A stretch of 64,000 nt of DNA from Symbiodinium natans (GCA_905221605.1 CAJNDS010000668.1:1666814-1730813); one strand, 5' to 3'; numbered from the stretch's first letter, positions 41,701 to 53,475 are shown. Notes: generated by a model from the sequence alone, not told the origin. A program made the numbers and translations.

Positions 41701-44700
41701 TTTGTAAGCCTCTCATCGTCTCCGCGTCTTGCCAGGCGGTACGCATGTTGCGGCGTGCCGGTGTTCGCTGCGCAGGACAGCTTGGGATTCCGTGCGCATG
41801 GTGCGTGGAGGTAGCTTGTGTGGCCACAGAAGCGTGATGTGAGCTGAATTTGGCCGCAGTCGTGACTGGGGATGCCTTGGCCACGGCTTGCCACGCGGCA
41901 CACGAAGCTGGCTTGCTGGTCCCGCAGAATGCAGCTACGGAGGTTCGGCCATTTATATTCAGGGATCGGTAGCAAATTATGGGGTATAGGTTCATTGTCA
42001 AGTCACCCGCTTGGGACTTTGGCAGTTGTGCCGCTTGTGATGTCGCGAGTTGAACTTGGCCTTCCTTCCTGTCGCTCCTCGCTTTCGCTCCCGCTCTGAA
42101 GCTCCTTAACATGCAGGACGGGCAATTCCACCGGACACTCTTGGAGCCAGGCCTTATCATGGAGCTTCGCGATGGAAGTTGGCAGGAACGCACGCTTTCC
42201 GCTCAATCAGGTTCCACGCCACCGAGTAGAGGTCTTCCATTGTCTGCAGCACAAAACCTTGTCAAAAGTGGGAGAATCCTGGCCGCGACTGAAGCGGAAC
42301 TAGAAAAAGCAGGTCAAGAAGCGTGGACTTCCATGCGATATGCCACAATTCTGGCTCGAATGTCGCCGCCAGGCAAGGCAAGGCTTGTGGACGTGCTGAA
42401 GGGCGCTGGCACCAAGCTCAAGCAGCTGCAGCAAGGTCGCGTCGTTATGATCGGGGATGGGGGCAACGATGTCGGTGCTTTAGCTGCAGCTGATGCTGGA
42501 GTGGCAATATGGCCGGCAATGCAGCCATTGGATGTTGACTACTTTGATGACGGTGCGATGAGAGCACGGTGGCAGAGGTTGCAGCAAGAGCGTGCGCAGG
42601 CTTTGCAGCGCAAGATTAGCCGGCAGATCGATGAGCAGAGGTCGTGGTACGTTCAGGAGGCGGAGCGGCGGCGACTGGCTGGTCAGCCGATGGGATGGCA
42701 GGAGCTGGTCAGGCTGCTCAGACAAGGTCAGCGGCGACTGGCTGAGGCGACGAGAAAGGCTAAGGAAGAGCAGGAAGCAAACCAGGCAGATCAAGCTTCC
42801 GCGGTGGCACCTTTCACTTCACGAACTTTGCTAGCAGTGCCAGAGATCCTGCGGCAGGGGCAGTGCACATCATGCTCCATGGTCATGCAAATGCAGCAGC
42901 TGGTGCTGAGCAGCTAGTCTGATAAGCTTTTTGTGTGTCTCTTTGTGCCTGGCCGTCTGCCTGCTTGCCGTTTTTCTGCTGCTGTGCAGTTCTGTCTTTG
43001 CTATAGAGTGACAGTGATAGTGAGAGCGATAGCGAGTGCGTTTGCGAGTGCGAGCGCGAGCGCGAGTGCGTGCGGGTTTTTGTGTGTGTGTGTGTGTGAT
43101 GGGGTGTGTGTATATGTTTGTTCGCGTGTTTGTTTGTTTTCGGGGTGAACAGTCCAAGTTTTGATTTTCTAGATGGCGCTCTGAACTTGGAGAGTGGATC
43201 ATCATACAGAAACCCTGTGTGTATAGCTTGAATGCCGATGCAGCACCTCGTGGCTGAGCCGTTCTAGCAATGGCAAGGTGGGAGGCCACTGGTGGTGTAC
43301 TTGCAGTCGGGAGTTTGACCTCAGCAGGAAGTTTGTGAGAATCTTCAATCGCTCGAACAGCTTGTAAGGAATGTAAAGAGAGCACTGTTTAGAGAAATTC
43401 AAACATCCATTTAAAAGGACAAGTCCACGGGACAGACCGCTGTTGAAGCATCACGCAACCCAAGAACAAACACCCAACACATCACGAAGATCAAGGGATT
43501 GTATGTACATCATGGCCGCACAGAAAGATCTCCCCTGTGTGCTGAATCTGCAAAATAGGCGACAAGGTGGAGATCGGCCATGAGTTCACCAACTGTCGAA
43601 AACACTGCTGCATCTGGATGCAGACGTGGTTGCCAGTGCAGGTGCTGTAGGTACACTGTAGGGACTCTGTGCTCTTCAGCGCAGTTCTTGATGATCGTCG
43701 ACCAACAACGTTGCTTGTCACACCGGCGGGCCGTGGCCAGGACCAAACGAACGGGGACATATTCTGGAGTCAAGTGGAGAGTCATGTAATTTCCGAGGAT
43801 ACCAACTCATGCACAGCTTTCCAAAACCTCTGCGAAGCATGATCATGCGCCTGGCGATGGCCCGCCCTTAGAATGCAAATCACGGCGGCCAGGCAGTGGC
43901 ATGATGCACACTAGTCACAAGTCAATCCCAGTTGCCCCCTGAACGACGTGCGACCACGTGAGTGTGTGGCCACGTGAGTGTGTGACCGACGGGGCTGGAG
44001 ACATGTCGGCAAGGCCATGGCCAATCTCACCATTTCGAAATATCAGCACAACGACGTCAAGGAAGTTATTTCGAAACGAGTCACTCCCCTCTGCCCTCAG
44101 AGCTCCTCCCCGCCCCTCAGTGCCCGCCCCGCCCGGCCCCCCTTCCCCCGAAAAAAAAAACACATTGATCTTGCCCTGTGCCATCAGCTTGGCACGCCAG
44201 TGTGTAGGTATATATATATACAGACACACACACACAGGCCAGGAGACTCCAGGCCCGGCCCTTCCGTTCCATCTCCCCTCACTTTGGTCCAGGGCCCTGT
44301 CAAGTTGTTCACGCCGATGCCATGCCGCGTTGTCATTGCGCAACATAGGCACCATCATTGCCATGTGGCGGTATGCTGCACTCTCAGTGGAAGGCGCCCG
44401 GCAATCAGAAGCTTGGTGATCATTGGTGATCGATCAGCAATAAGATGGGATGCAATAGGTTTTGGGTCCTGAACTGCGAAGGTGTTGTCACAAGTCGACA
44501 TAGCAGGTCCAGTTTGCACCAAATGTCGACGGCGGAAGGAACCGCAAGTCGAAGGTCTATCGTTTTTCTTCATTTATAGATGTTGCAGAGAAGGTAGTGT
44601 TGCCTTTCTACATGTAAGCCGTGGGTTTGCAACTCCCGCTCGGGGCTTAGAACCCTTCACGTTACGAAACCAGTCGGACCGCCATCCTTTGGGCAATCCA

Positions 44701-47700
44701 GTGGCCCGTAACTATTGACACTGTCTTGCAGTGCTTAAACGATCTTGTTTCTTGCGGTCTGTGGACGCAAGGTTGAATGATAGCGCAGCACTGCTTGTGC
44801 TGGTGCCGAATTCTTTATTTCGAGGCAGGCGCTGCACAAATCAGGTGCTGTTGATGCGAACTCAGGAAGTTCAAATGATCTTCTCAAACTTTGCGTTCTC
44901 GATTGCTTTCTTTGGCTTCATCAATGCCAAGGCCTGGTTGGAAGATAGCTGTCTGCCTCTCCATGTGGTGCATCAAATGCCAGATTCCTGCTCTGGAATA
45001 GTCCACACACGCGCCAGCTTGCTGTCTTTGCTTGGCGGTGGGCTGCGCATGCTTCACAGAAACAAGATGAGGTAAGCCGAGCAAGACTCAAGATGGCAGA
45101 TGGCGTGGGCATTCTTTTGATGGTAGTGTCAGAGGGCTGGAGTGTTTAGCTAGAAGCGGCATGGAACTGCAGCGGTTGCCGAATGGACTGCGTCCAATCC
45201 CAGCACGAAACCAACATGAGACAACAGCGCAGCAATCTCCATGGGCTGTCTCGAAGCCCTGGAGACAGCGCATGACACCTCACAGTCGCTCAGGTAGGCA
45301 AATCAAGAGATCCGACCGGAGCCTTTCAACATTCGGACATGAATGGACATGGGACATTTTTTCAGCGTGGCCGTAGAGACGAGCGTCTTGCAAGAGGCCG
45401 ATAGAACCAAGAAGAGCAAAGAGCAACAGAAGCAGTTCCGTGTACCGCGCAGGGCTGCTTCTATGCTCTCGTTCTATGCAACCTGAACACATCCGTCGTG
45501 ACGGCATTTTGAAAGAGCCAACTGCCAACCGCAAACAGAAAAACCAGACTCGTAAGAACATAACGAAAGCATCAAAAGACTAATCCGAGCGGAAAGAAGA
45601 ATGAATCCCTCCGCAGTTTCGATGCCGCTTTCATCTCTGATGCGCATCTGAGCTCATCTCTAGTTTACTAATGTGACGCATTCATTCCGATTCAAAGGAA
45701 AACATGATGAACATTGATTGGCACTTGGGGCTAGAAGCCGTGCAGCAAAGAGCGCCCGTGCTCTGCAATGTCCCATCCTCTTGCCCGGGTTGGTCTTCAA
45801 GCCATTGGCAATCGAAAATTCTGGTAGTATACGGAAGCATCTGCAGGTAAACTTGCGCTCACTTGTTCCCGTGTTTATGTTTCCCTTTGCTTCATGACAT
45901 CTGCAGGCCCCACATCAGCCTGCTCGAGTTCGGCCGGCGACTACGATTTTTGAGCCTGCCACACTTCTCAGCACACTTGGACAAGCATTCGTGCAGGACT
46001 TGGTGCGCGTTTGTGTTCGTCACTGTCCTGCCTTTGCATCCTGTAAGCACTGTGCAAGCACAAAGGTGCATATTTGGGTCCTCTGTCGTGCAGTGTCTTG
46101 GGCAAAGGACCCCCTTTTGCACTCACATCATGCTGTGTTCACGTTGCCACCTCCTTTTTATAGGAGTCGATGGGCCCTGCGGCCATGGCGGATCTCTTGC
46201 AGTTTCAGCAATGGGCGCAGGCCAGAATCACGAAACACACGTGTGCCCACGCGCTTGATACGGAACGAACCTCCCATGGAGTGGTTCCACGTGCATTGAT
46301 GGCGAAAACAACGGGTTCGATTTCTTGACGATTAGTGACGTATCTAAACTTAAGCACGTCAAGCCAGACGGTGGACGCTGACATGTAGGTTGCGGAGCCT
46401 CTTTCCACACAGTGACGGGAGAAGCCGGCATCCGTGAACCTGCGCTTGCTACATAGCAACCTGAAGTCCCAGCCGTTGGAAACGACGAAGCTTCATTCTG
46501 CTTTTGAAGCTTCTGTCCGTACGACCCGACCGCTTGCTGAGCATACCCTTTGTCCTCAGCAGATGCAAGCTTTTGGAGATGGGATGTGGGGCATGGCGAG
46601 GACGGGTACGCTTGAAGAGGCTTGCTGGACACCTCTCTCTGGGGCGGAGGGAGCCTGCATTCCTTTTGATTGTACAATATTCGTTCATCTAATTCGTATC
46701 ATACTTCAAAGGTTAGTCGAAGCCATGCGAGCAGTACATGTCTAGATTTCTGCAGGCATGCATGTTGAACAGCATCCAAAAAGCAGGGGGCTTTCCTTTT
46801 GATGCCAGCACTTCTCACCACTGCCTTTGTGGGCAGCGAGAGATGGAAGACACATACAATTTGACAATTGCCCTCCTCAAAACAGTCCTTAGCTCGTCTG
46901 CCAGGCACAGCCCTTTGACTTCTGGGATTCCCTTTCTCCAGGAGCTTTATTCTCACGCCCATTCAGGTTGGGAGACACGTTTCTGTCTTGGTGACATGAT
47001 GTCCATGTGAAGAGCTTGTCCTGCAGGCCGAATCTTCTCAACAGCGTGGTCTTCTACGTGGAGTTGGTGCAAGGCATAATGCAACATAGTCAATACTCGG
47101 CAAATCGAACAAGTCCCGGTATATTGGATTAACAAAAGCTGAATGAAACTGCATGGCGACACCACCATTTGGTAAGCAAGTGCCGGGTCTCTTGAGCACA
47201 TGATCCTTGTGACTTACTGAAGACTTGAGGTCGCAGCATGACTTTCCGTGACAGTCACATGAATTTTTCAGATGCCTGAACAGGCATAGCGGTTCTGCTT
47301 GTGAACTACAAGGGCAGACCATGGATACAGGTGCCGCCCCAGAGTCTTCGTGGTCGTTGTGTGCTTGTGTAGATGGCTGTGAGTCGAAGCTGGTCTTTTT
47401 TGTTATTGTATCACAGCCGTCATACATCCAGGAAAAGTGAGTGTTCACGATTTGCTGTACCTTTCCGGGTGCAGTGATGATTCTGCGATCGCCGGATTGG
47501 AAGGGAACTACTACGATCCACAGCTTTGCTGGAAACTCATGATTGCGTGCGTGCGCCCCGAAGTTCGAGAGTGCAAGTATGAAAGAATGCATTTGGCGTG
47601 GCATGCTGCGGCCTCAACTCTTCCATACCTTCACGCCTTTTAGACTCCATGTCAACGAACCTCCACCACGACAGCATGCTACAGCGTTGTTGTGCTTGTT

Positions 47701-48787
47701 CGACGATGCCCTACAGGACGCTGCGCCCTCACTGCTCCCGCAGGGCCATCAGAGCCCAAATCCAAACCCGCCTCAACACTTGGTCCAAAGCGCCCGTCAG
47801 AACCTTGGGGAAGTTAGCCACCACACAGGCAGGCAAAGAGTCTCTCGTATGAACAAGAGAGACAAGCACCTCCACGTGTTGCTTTTGGAAGATTAGGGTT
47901 GCGGCTGCTTAGAACATGTGCTAGACAGTTTAAACCATTGTGCCGCTGGCCTGCGCTGTTCAACATTATGCATCTGCACTGTTTCAGCCTCGTGTGCCTG
48001 GACAAAATCACATGGGTCAAACTCACCCAGCAGCTTCAAGCAAGGGCTTCGCACAAACGACGCCGGCATACGCTAGTCTAGTACTTCGGTCCTGATGTGT
48101 TCGAGCGCTCCTGATGTAGACACGTGCCCTGCCCAGTGGGAATAGCATACATCTCTGCGCTGTCCGCCCAGTTTTCCTAGGCTCGCTACTGTGCTGCGGC
48201 GCGACTCCGTGCTTGTGGTTTCCCGTAGTCTCTGATTTCGGTTTCCATTGCCATGAATAGGGTCATGGCGTGAGTACTAGGCCCACAGTGGCACAGCGCA
48301 GACGCCCACTCACTTACCAGTGAGTTTCCAACGTTAGCCCTCTGCTTTGCTTGGCACTCTTGAGACCCTTTGGCCTTCGCTTTTCTCGGCTCACCATCAG
48401 CATCATCATCACAATCATCATCAGACTGCTCTTCGGTGGTGTTTGCTTGCGCTGGCCATGAACGTTTCCCTGTTCTTGGCCTGCAGGCAACGTTTACCCT
48501 CCGGAAACAGCTTTCAATGCATGACAATGGCAGGCCATCTCATGTCTTCCTTGTCAGCATCCGTGCCTTCTTGATCCCCTGTTCTTACTTCGCATGCTCG
48601 TTTTCCCCCTCGCCTTTGAAGAGCTGCATGAGCCTTGGTCCTAGGTCCTTTTTCGGATTTGTGTTGGGAAGATCTGCCAGAATCTGTTTCTGTGAGCACT
48701 AGGCTCGCAGTACATGGTACACACGCACACCCACACGCACACCCACACGCACACGCGCACACGCGCACACGCACACACGCACACACG

Positions 48788-48822
<35 letters not shown>

Positions 48823-48899
48823 ACGCACACGCACACGCACACGCACACGCACACGCACACGCACACGCACACGCACACGCACACGCACACGCACACGCA

Positions 48900-48934
<35 letters not shown>

Positions 48935-50003
48935 GCGCGCGCGCACACGCGCGCACACGCGCGCACACGCGTGCGCACACGCACGCGCACACACACACGC
49001 TCTCACACACGCCCCCACACGCACCCACACGCACCCATACGCACCCGCCCCCGCCCCCGCCCCCGCACCCGCACCCACACCCACACCCGCACCCGCACCC
49101 GCACCCGCACCCGCACCCGCACCCACACGCACACCCACACCCACACTCCACGCACGCGCGCGCGCACGCACGCACGCACGCACACACACATCCAGGCAGT
49201 CTTGAGCCTTGCCTTGGGTGCACTACACGGTTTCGTGCACATGCCACGCGTTATCAGGAGTTACCAGCAGGCGAAAAACTAAGGATGCTTGTCAGGTCGA
49301 GTGTGTTGACATGAATGAGCATTCCATGCCTGGATTAGCACTGCTGTCTAACGGATGCGGTTTTTGCACCCGAAAAAGCCTGAACATGCACGTGCCTCAC
49401 GCGATGCAGCGCAGCATAGTACAGCTGAAGCTGACGAAGCTGGCTCAGGGCATTCTGGAGAACCCACCTTTGCTTGCAGCAGCTCTATCAGCGCTTGGCT
49501 TGGCTGCTGCTGGGGCGACTGGTGTGAAGGCTCCGGTCTCAGAGAGTATCCACTTATACTTCCATCATCTCCTTGCGGAGATTTAATTTCGTATGATTTC
49601 ATGTTGTGGCTGTTGGGCAAGAAAAAATTAGCACGCTGTGTAGGAGCGTTGTGGCCTGCTGTTCCCGAGTTGTTTTTCGCCGGAGCCGTGCCAGATGAGA
49701 ACATAAGCATACACACAGCCGGCTTGGCGCAAGGTGCTGCAGTTGACGGCGCTGCCTCATGTGCTTCAGGTGTGAGGCTTAGGTGGCGTCGTGGCTGCTG
49801 AACGATTCCCATCTTTTGTCTGGCTTCGACACCAGGTCAAGCTTGCTGCCTTGCTTTTCGCCTCGCTGTTGGGCACCTTTGCACTCGACAGGAGCCTGGA
49901 GGCCTCGCAAGGTGATTTCCCTCTGCCAGCCATGTACAGCCTCCTTGCTTGTTCTTTGCTTGTTCTCTCGCGCAGGTCTTACTATGCAGGGATCGTGCCG
50001 TAG
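38793..50003 (+). CDS. P5A-type P-type ATPase (ATP13A1/Spf1-like), spliced over about 11 kb
   Basis: P5A ATPases act in the ER membrane, extracting mis-inserted helices (family knowledge). One 5' exon, 38793-40518, encodes about 575 residues: N-terminal membrane region, EEQFG-like QEQFGSNDYRI, LDGYWQFTVLSLGT, VPGDIIQVHPDKDVPCDALL, LSGESGPVAKF, the M4 region, and DKTGTLT with the phosphorylated Asp at 40293-40295. Further exons: 40616-40680 (RRFDFDPKLRRMT), 40790-40843 (VLCKGAPE), 40934-41047 (GLRVLALAWK), about 41108-41158, 41260-41316 (LHFAGFVAFQ), about 41860-41916 (VVTGDALATACHAAHEAG), 42117 to about 42898 (ILARMSPPGKARL, GDGGNDVGALAAADAGVAI, VAPFTSR), 44845-44931, 45919-45996 (TTIFEPATLLSTLGQ), 47027-47099 (PNLLNSVVFYVELVQG), 49449 to about 49545 (ILENPPLL) and 49836 onward (LLFASLLGTFALDR). 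Mapped donors are GC at seven sites, GT at 40844, GA at 45997. Some exons (near 41350, 43-44 kb, 46 kb) are missing or unclear, and the start and stop are provisional. Confidence 0.85.
42525..42780 (+). CDS. Charged helical insert in the ATPase between the hinge motif and M7
   Basis: Within the exon starting at 42117, the stretch after GVAIWPAM is a highly charged Arg/Gln/Glu helix (RWQRLQQERAQALQRK, then RRLAEATRKAKEEQ) before VAPFTSR. P5A ATPases carry a variable loop at this point, so this is a lineage-specific version rather than a separate protein. Coiled-coil character is inferred by eye. Confidence 0.6.
43040..43135 (+). repeat. GAGCGCGAGTGCG and (GT)n tract in an ATPase intron
   Basis: GAGTGCGAGCGCGAGCGCGA followed by (TG)n. 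Confidence 0.85.
43510..43785 (-). CDS. Uncharacterised minus-strand open frame inside an ATPase intron
   Basis: A 91-codon minus-strand frame with coherent sequence: PEYVPVRLVLATARRC, STIIKNCAEEHRVPTVYLQH and DAAVFSTVGELMADLHLV. It lies between ATPase exons ending near 42898 and starting at 44845. It could be an intronic gene on the opposite strand, an old insertion, or chance. No family recognised. Confidence 0.3.
   Translation of the reverse strand: MTLHLTPEYVPVRLVLATARRCDKQRCWSTIIKNCAEEHRVPTVYLQHLHWQPRLHPDAAVFSTVGELMADLHLVAYFADSAHRGDLSVRP
44150..44240. repeat. A-run, (TA)n and (CA)n simple repeats
   Basis: A10 at about 44151-44160, TATATATATATA at 44208-44220 and ACACACACACAC at 44222-44236, inside the same ATPase intron. 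Confidence 0.9.
48718..49195. repeat. Long (CA)n / (ACGCAC)n / (CCCGCA)n microsatellite in an ATPase intron
   Basis: About 480 bp of alternating purine-pyrimidine repeats. The tract passes from CACACGCACACC to pure ACGCAC, through (CA)n and (GC/CA) mixtures, to CACCCGCACCCG, then CGCACGCACGCA. It lies between ATPase exons at 47.1 and 49.4 kb. All long frames across it (180-215 codons, both strands) are artefacts. Confidence 0.97.
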
Positions 50004-50557
50004 CAAGGCAAAGTGTGCATTCTTTGTTCAATTCCAGTGACTCCTAGAGCTGCTGGCGCTGCCGGTGCTCCAATGCCAAGCCAGTCCAAGCCGCGTTTTG
50101 CTTGACCCCACCCCCTTTCTTGTCTGATCACTCAAATGGGCGCGGCTCAAAAATCTAGGTATGTAACTGGCTCCCGGGCGTCTTTCCGCGACATAGGGTT
50201 TGTAACAAAGCCGTTCTGCTTGCGACAAGCAGTCCGCGACAAACCTCCGCGACAAGCCTCCGCGACAAGCCTCCGCGACAAGCCTTTGCGACAAGCCCCT
50301 TCTTGGAACTGCATGGGTTTCGTATCTCTTTTTTCAAGACAGCGCGAAACAGCCGCGACAAACCCGGCGACATACGTGTGAAACAAGTGGGCGCGACATA
50401 CGTATGTAGCACAGGCGGGTGGCGGGACACCGCGACATACCCCTATTTAGAGCCACAGCCAAATTTCTGCTTTTCGAACTCCTTCGCTGCCGTCTTCATT
50501 TAGCCCCCGCCCTTCTTTGCCCTGACCTATCACGAGTACTATCACTGTTACTGTTAC
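50004..50557. other. Region after the ATPase; CTCCGCGACAAG repeats
   Basis: No recognised gene. 50225-50300 contains four to five copies of CGCGACAAGCCTC, and CGCGACA words continue to 50440 at wider spacing. Confidence 0.5.
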
Positions 50558-50781
50558 AACAACAACAACAAGAACAAATACAAGAACAAAAACAAGAACA
50601 AGAACAAGAACAATAACAAGAACAAGAACAAGAACAAGAGCAAGAGCAAGAGCAAGAGCAAGAGCAACAGCAACAGCAGCAGCAACAGCAACAGCAACAG
50701 CAGCAACAGTAGCAACAGCAGCGACAGCAACAACAGCAGCGACAGCAGCGACAGCAGCGACAGCAACAACAGCAACAACAG

Positions 50782-50813
<32 letters not shown>

Positions 50814-50910
50814 CCATCGCTACCAGCACCATCGCTACCACCAGCAGCACTACCAGCAGCAGCACTACCAGCAGCAGCACTACCAGCAGCAGCAACGACG
50901 ACGACGACGA

Positions 50911-50941
<31 letters not shown>

Positions 50942-50990
50942 AACACCAACACCAACACCAACGCCGACACAACAAGCAGTTTCTTTTGCC
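50558..50990 (+). repeat. Trinucleotide/hexanucleotide array (ACAACA, AACAAG, AGCAAG, AACAGC, CGACGC)
   Basis: The unit drifts along the tract: (ACA)n, AACAAG, AGCAAG, CAACAG, GCGACAGC, ACCAGCAGC, then (GAC/GCC)n and ACCAAC. Codon-sized units make long open frames in all frames (for example 237 codons on the minus strand). Confidence 0.95.
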
Positions 50991-51570
50991 ACACGCAGGT
51001 GGGAAGCTCCGGTAGTCCGAGCCTCAGACATCTTACCGACGTCCTGAGATGTAGCACGCTGCCCTAACGGGTCCAGGCTTTTGATCTGCAGCCTTGGGCT
51101 GCTGGGGCCAGCAAGGCTGCAGTGAGCCCTCCGAGTCCGCGCACTGCCTCTTTCAGCCAAAGCGTTTCTAGAACTTTCTAGATGTTATTAGCTTTCCGAA
51201 CAGAATCTCGTCAGCTGCAGGTACGATACCTGCCTTGGCTCTTGTGGCTCGCGCTGGTGCTGTCGGGAGACATTCTCTTGTGGCTGGTCGCATGGCAGCT
51301 GCTGCGGCCTCAGTGCCAGCGCTCCACTTGCCACACCTTGCCACACCCAATTCTTCTGGCACTGCGTTCAGCTCAAACGTGTGGGGCGCAAGCGCACCAT
51401 CTTTCATCATCTGCCTTTCTTCGCCATCCGAACGAGTCTGCATCAGACGAAAGCTTCGCATCCAAGAACCTTGCAGCTATGTCATGAGCAGTGCTTTCTG
51501 TGCCGGATTCCGTACAGCCGCCATCTTCAAACTTGGCGAGCCCGCACTCGACACCAGGCAAGGATGAATT
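50991..51570 (+). CDS. Uncharacterised open frames, possible exons
   Basis: Two plus-strand frames overlap. One, 51182-51487, begins with a hydrophobic stretch (WLLWLALVLSGDILLWLVAW). The other, 51235-51567, is Ala/Ser-rich (GRMAAAAASVPALHLPHL). AG acceptors near 51080 and 51220 precede them. Function unknown; at most one is real. Confidence 0.2.
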
Positions 51571-53089
51571 CGGACAGTGTCTGCAGATTGTCGCTTTGGC
51601 ACCGAAGCCAGCTGTTCAATCCGATGAGCAGCAATTTCAGTTATCTTTTTTCCCACCGGTGCCAAGTTTTCTCGAATGACTATATGAAAAACGAAACACA
51701 CGCTTTGAGGCTAGACACAGTCTTTCTGGAAGCGGTATGCATAATGTATGTAGCATAGAAGAAATCATGAAATGTCCTGCCCGCGCACGCGCAGAGAATC
51801 GTAGGGGAGCTGATCGCTTGATCTATGGGGCCTGTTTGCGGCATAAGATCAAATGTCATATGAACTGGCAGAGAGTTGGCAGAGCCTTGGTGAGCACACC
51901 ATAGACTTCGCGCAACCCCTAGTCGTAGTCGTAGTCGTTGTAAGTCGCCAACCTGTGCTTACTTAGAAAGTGCGGTTAGCCGCCAAAAAGTCGCTACCGA
52001 GCCTCGCCAACACCAACTCCAACATACAGCCACATGCGGGGAGCCGAGAAGCAGCGTGCCACCCCCTTGTGTTTTGCCCGGCAATATCCTGCATGCAAAA
52101 AACTGGTAAGCATGCGCCAACTGCATTGGCCCCTTGAACCCCTTGCATGCATGCATGCAGTATGGGAGTGCAAGCGTCGTTTCGGCAAAAGAGTAAACCG
52201 CATCTGCAAAGCAGCAAAGCAGCTTCGATCTGAGGTGGAGATGGCTCAAAGCTCGCCGTCAAAGGGAGAGCGCAGCATGACAAATTGCTGCAACGTGGAG
52301 AGACTCTTGCGCCCACCGTTCTCGGAAACTCATTTGCTTTTGCATTTGGGTCTTCTTGCAAACAGAGAATTGAGCTTGTTGCGGATGGGTAAAGGGCATT
52401 CCTGGTCAGAGAAGGTAGCCAGACCCTCTTTCGTTTCAGAGATGCCGTGGAGGTTTTTCTGAGGAAGGCAGAGGTTCTGTTCAAACAATACTGCCCCATA
52501 TGTAAGACATGTACGACCTGCCTGCAACATCGTCTAATTAGGTCATGGCAGACTCTGGAGAGTGTGTAATGCGTTCGATAAGTAGCTCATCTGGGAATTC
52601 TGGCCCGCAGCGGCAGCGTTGAGGACGGGGGGGGGGGGCTCAACAAAAAACCTGTCTTTTTTGTTGTTGCTCCGGTTCCGGAGTTGCTGTCCTTCATTCT
52701 CTTGGCAAGCGGATGGCGGTTTGAGACGGTTTGATTGCTTGAGGGTCTTTGCGCATCTCCGAAAGAATGATCTGAGAAACCAGACCAAATTGGGCCGCAG
52801 GAAATGCATTCTTTGACCAGGCTCGCCGAAGTATAGACCATGGATGTACGTTTGCACTCGAAACTCAATATTGAAACATCTTACTTAAAACACAAGACTT
52901 CCCAACGATTTTTTGAGTTGTGAAACTACGTGGAAGAAATTTCCATAAAGAGCATCGTTCTCTAGCACATCTCGAATACACCCCGAGAAAACTTGCCGCA
53001 AAAGCTGTTCCCAAGCCAATGGGCAGCTGCTGGTGAGAGCAGACAAAGCACTGTTGCATTGCGAGGGCCCAGCAAAGCTAATTGGTACT
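51571..53089. other. Unassigned; possible exon near 52410-52520
   Basis: At about 52410-52520 the plus strand reads SQTLFRFRDAVEVFLRKAE and FKQYCPICKTC, a helical segment followed by a CPxC pair, which looks like true coding sequence of an unidentified protein. Elsewhere only competing frames. A GTCGTAGTCGTAGTC triplet repeat is at about 51921-51939, and a poly-G run at 52627-52637. Confidence 0.3.
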
Positions 53090-53475
53090 GCCCCGCTTGC
53101 CCCACTTCTCCGGCTTGCCTGGAGCTTGACAGGAATGCAGAGTGTGTAGCTTGGGCCAGTGGGGCAAGTGGGGCTGGGCCCCCACTCAGATTGTCGGGCT
53201 TGCTTTTGTTTTTTGGAAGGGGGAAGGGGGCGCTTATCCCCGCTTGCCCTACTTGCCCCCCCCCCCGGGGTTCACTTTCCATTTGCCCTGACCCACTTTC
53301 CCCTTTCCCAAAGGCGTGAGGGGGGCTTGAGGTGGGGGGGGGGTGGGGCAAGCGGGGCAAGCACGGCAAGTGGGGCAAGGGGCAGAAATCGCTTCGCTGT
53401 TAAGACAGCGCAAGTGGGGCAAAAGCGTTCCTCTAAGGAACCAACGCAAGCGGGGCAAGCAGGGCAAGTGGCAGA
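53090..53475. repeat. Inverted arrays of GGGGCAAG-type repeats
   Basis: Left part (53090-53270): CTTGCCCC / GCTTGCCCCACTT units mostly in the C-rich orientation. Right part (53340-53475): GGGGCAAGCGGGGCAAG units in the G-rich orientation. The word GTGG(C/G)GCA...GGCAGAAATC recurs at 53380 and 53468. Confidence 0.8.

Noticed and set aside
48514-49282. Frames of 150-215 codons with His/Thr or Val/Cys repeats
   Set aside because: Translation of the (CA)n/(CCCGCA)n microsatellite.
50447-51160. A 237-codon minus-strand frame rich in Val/Ala
   Set aside because: Read across the trinucleotide array at 50.56-50.99 kb; composition follows the repeat.
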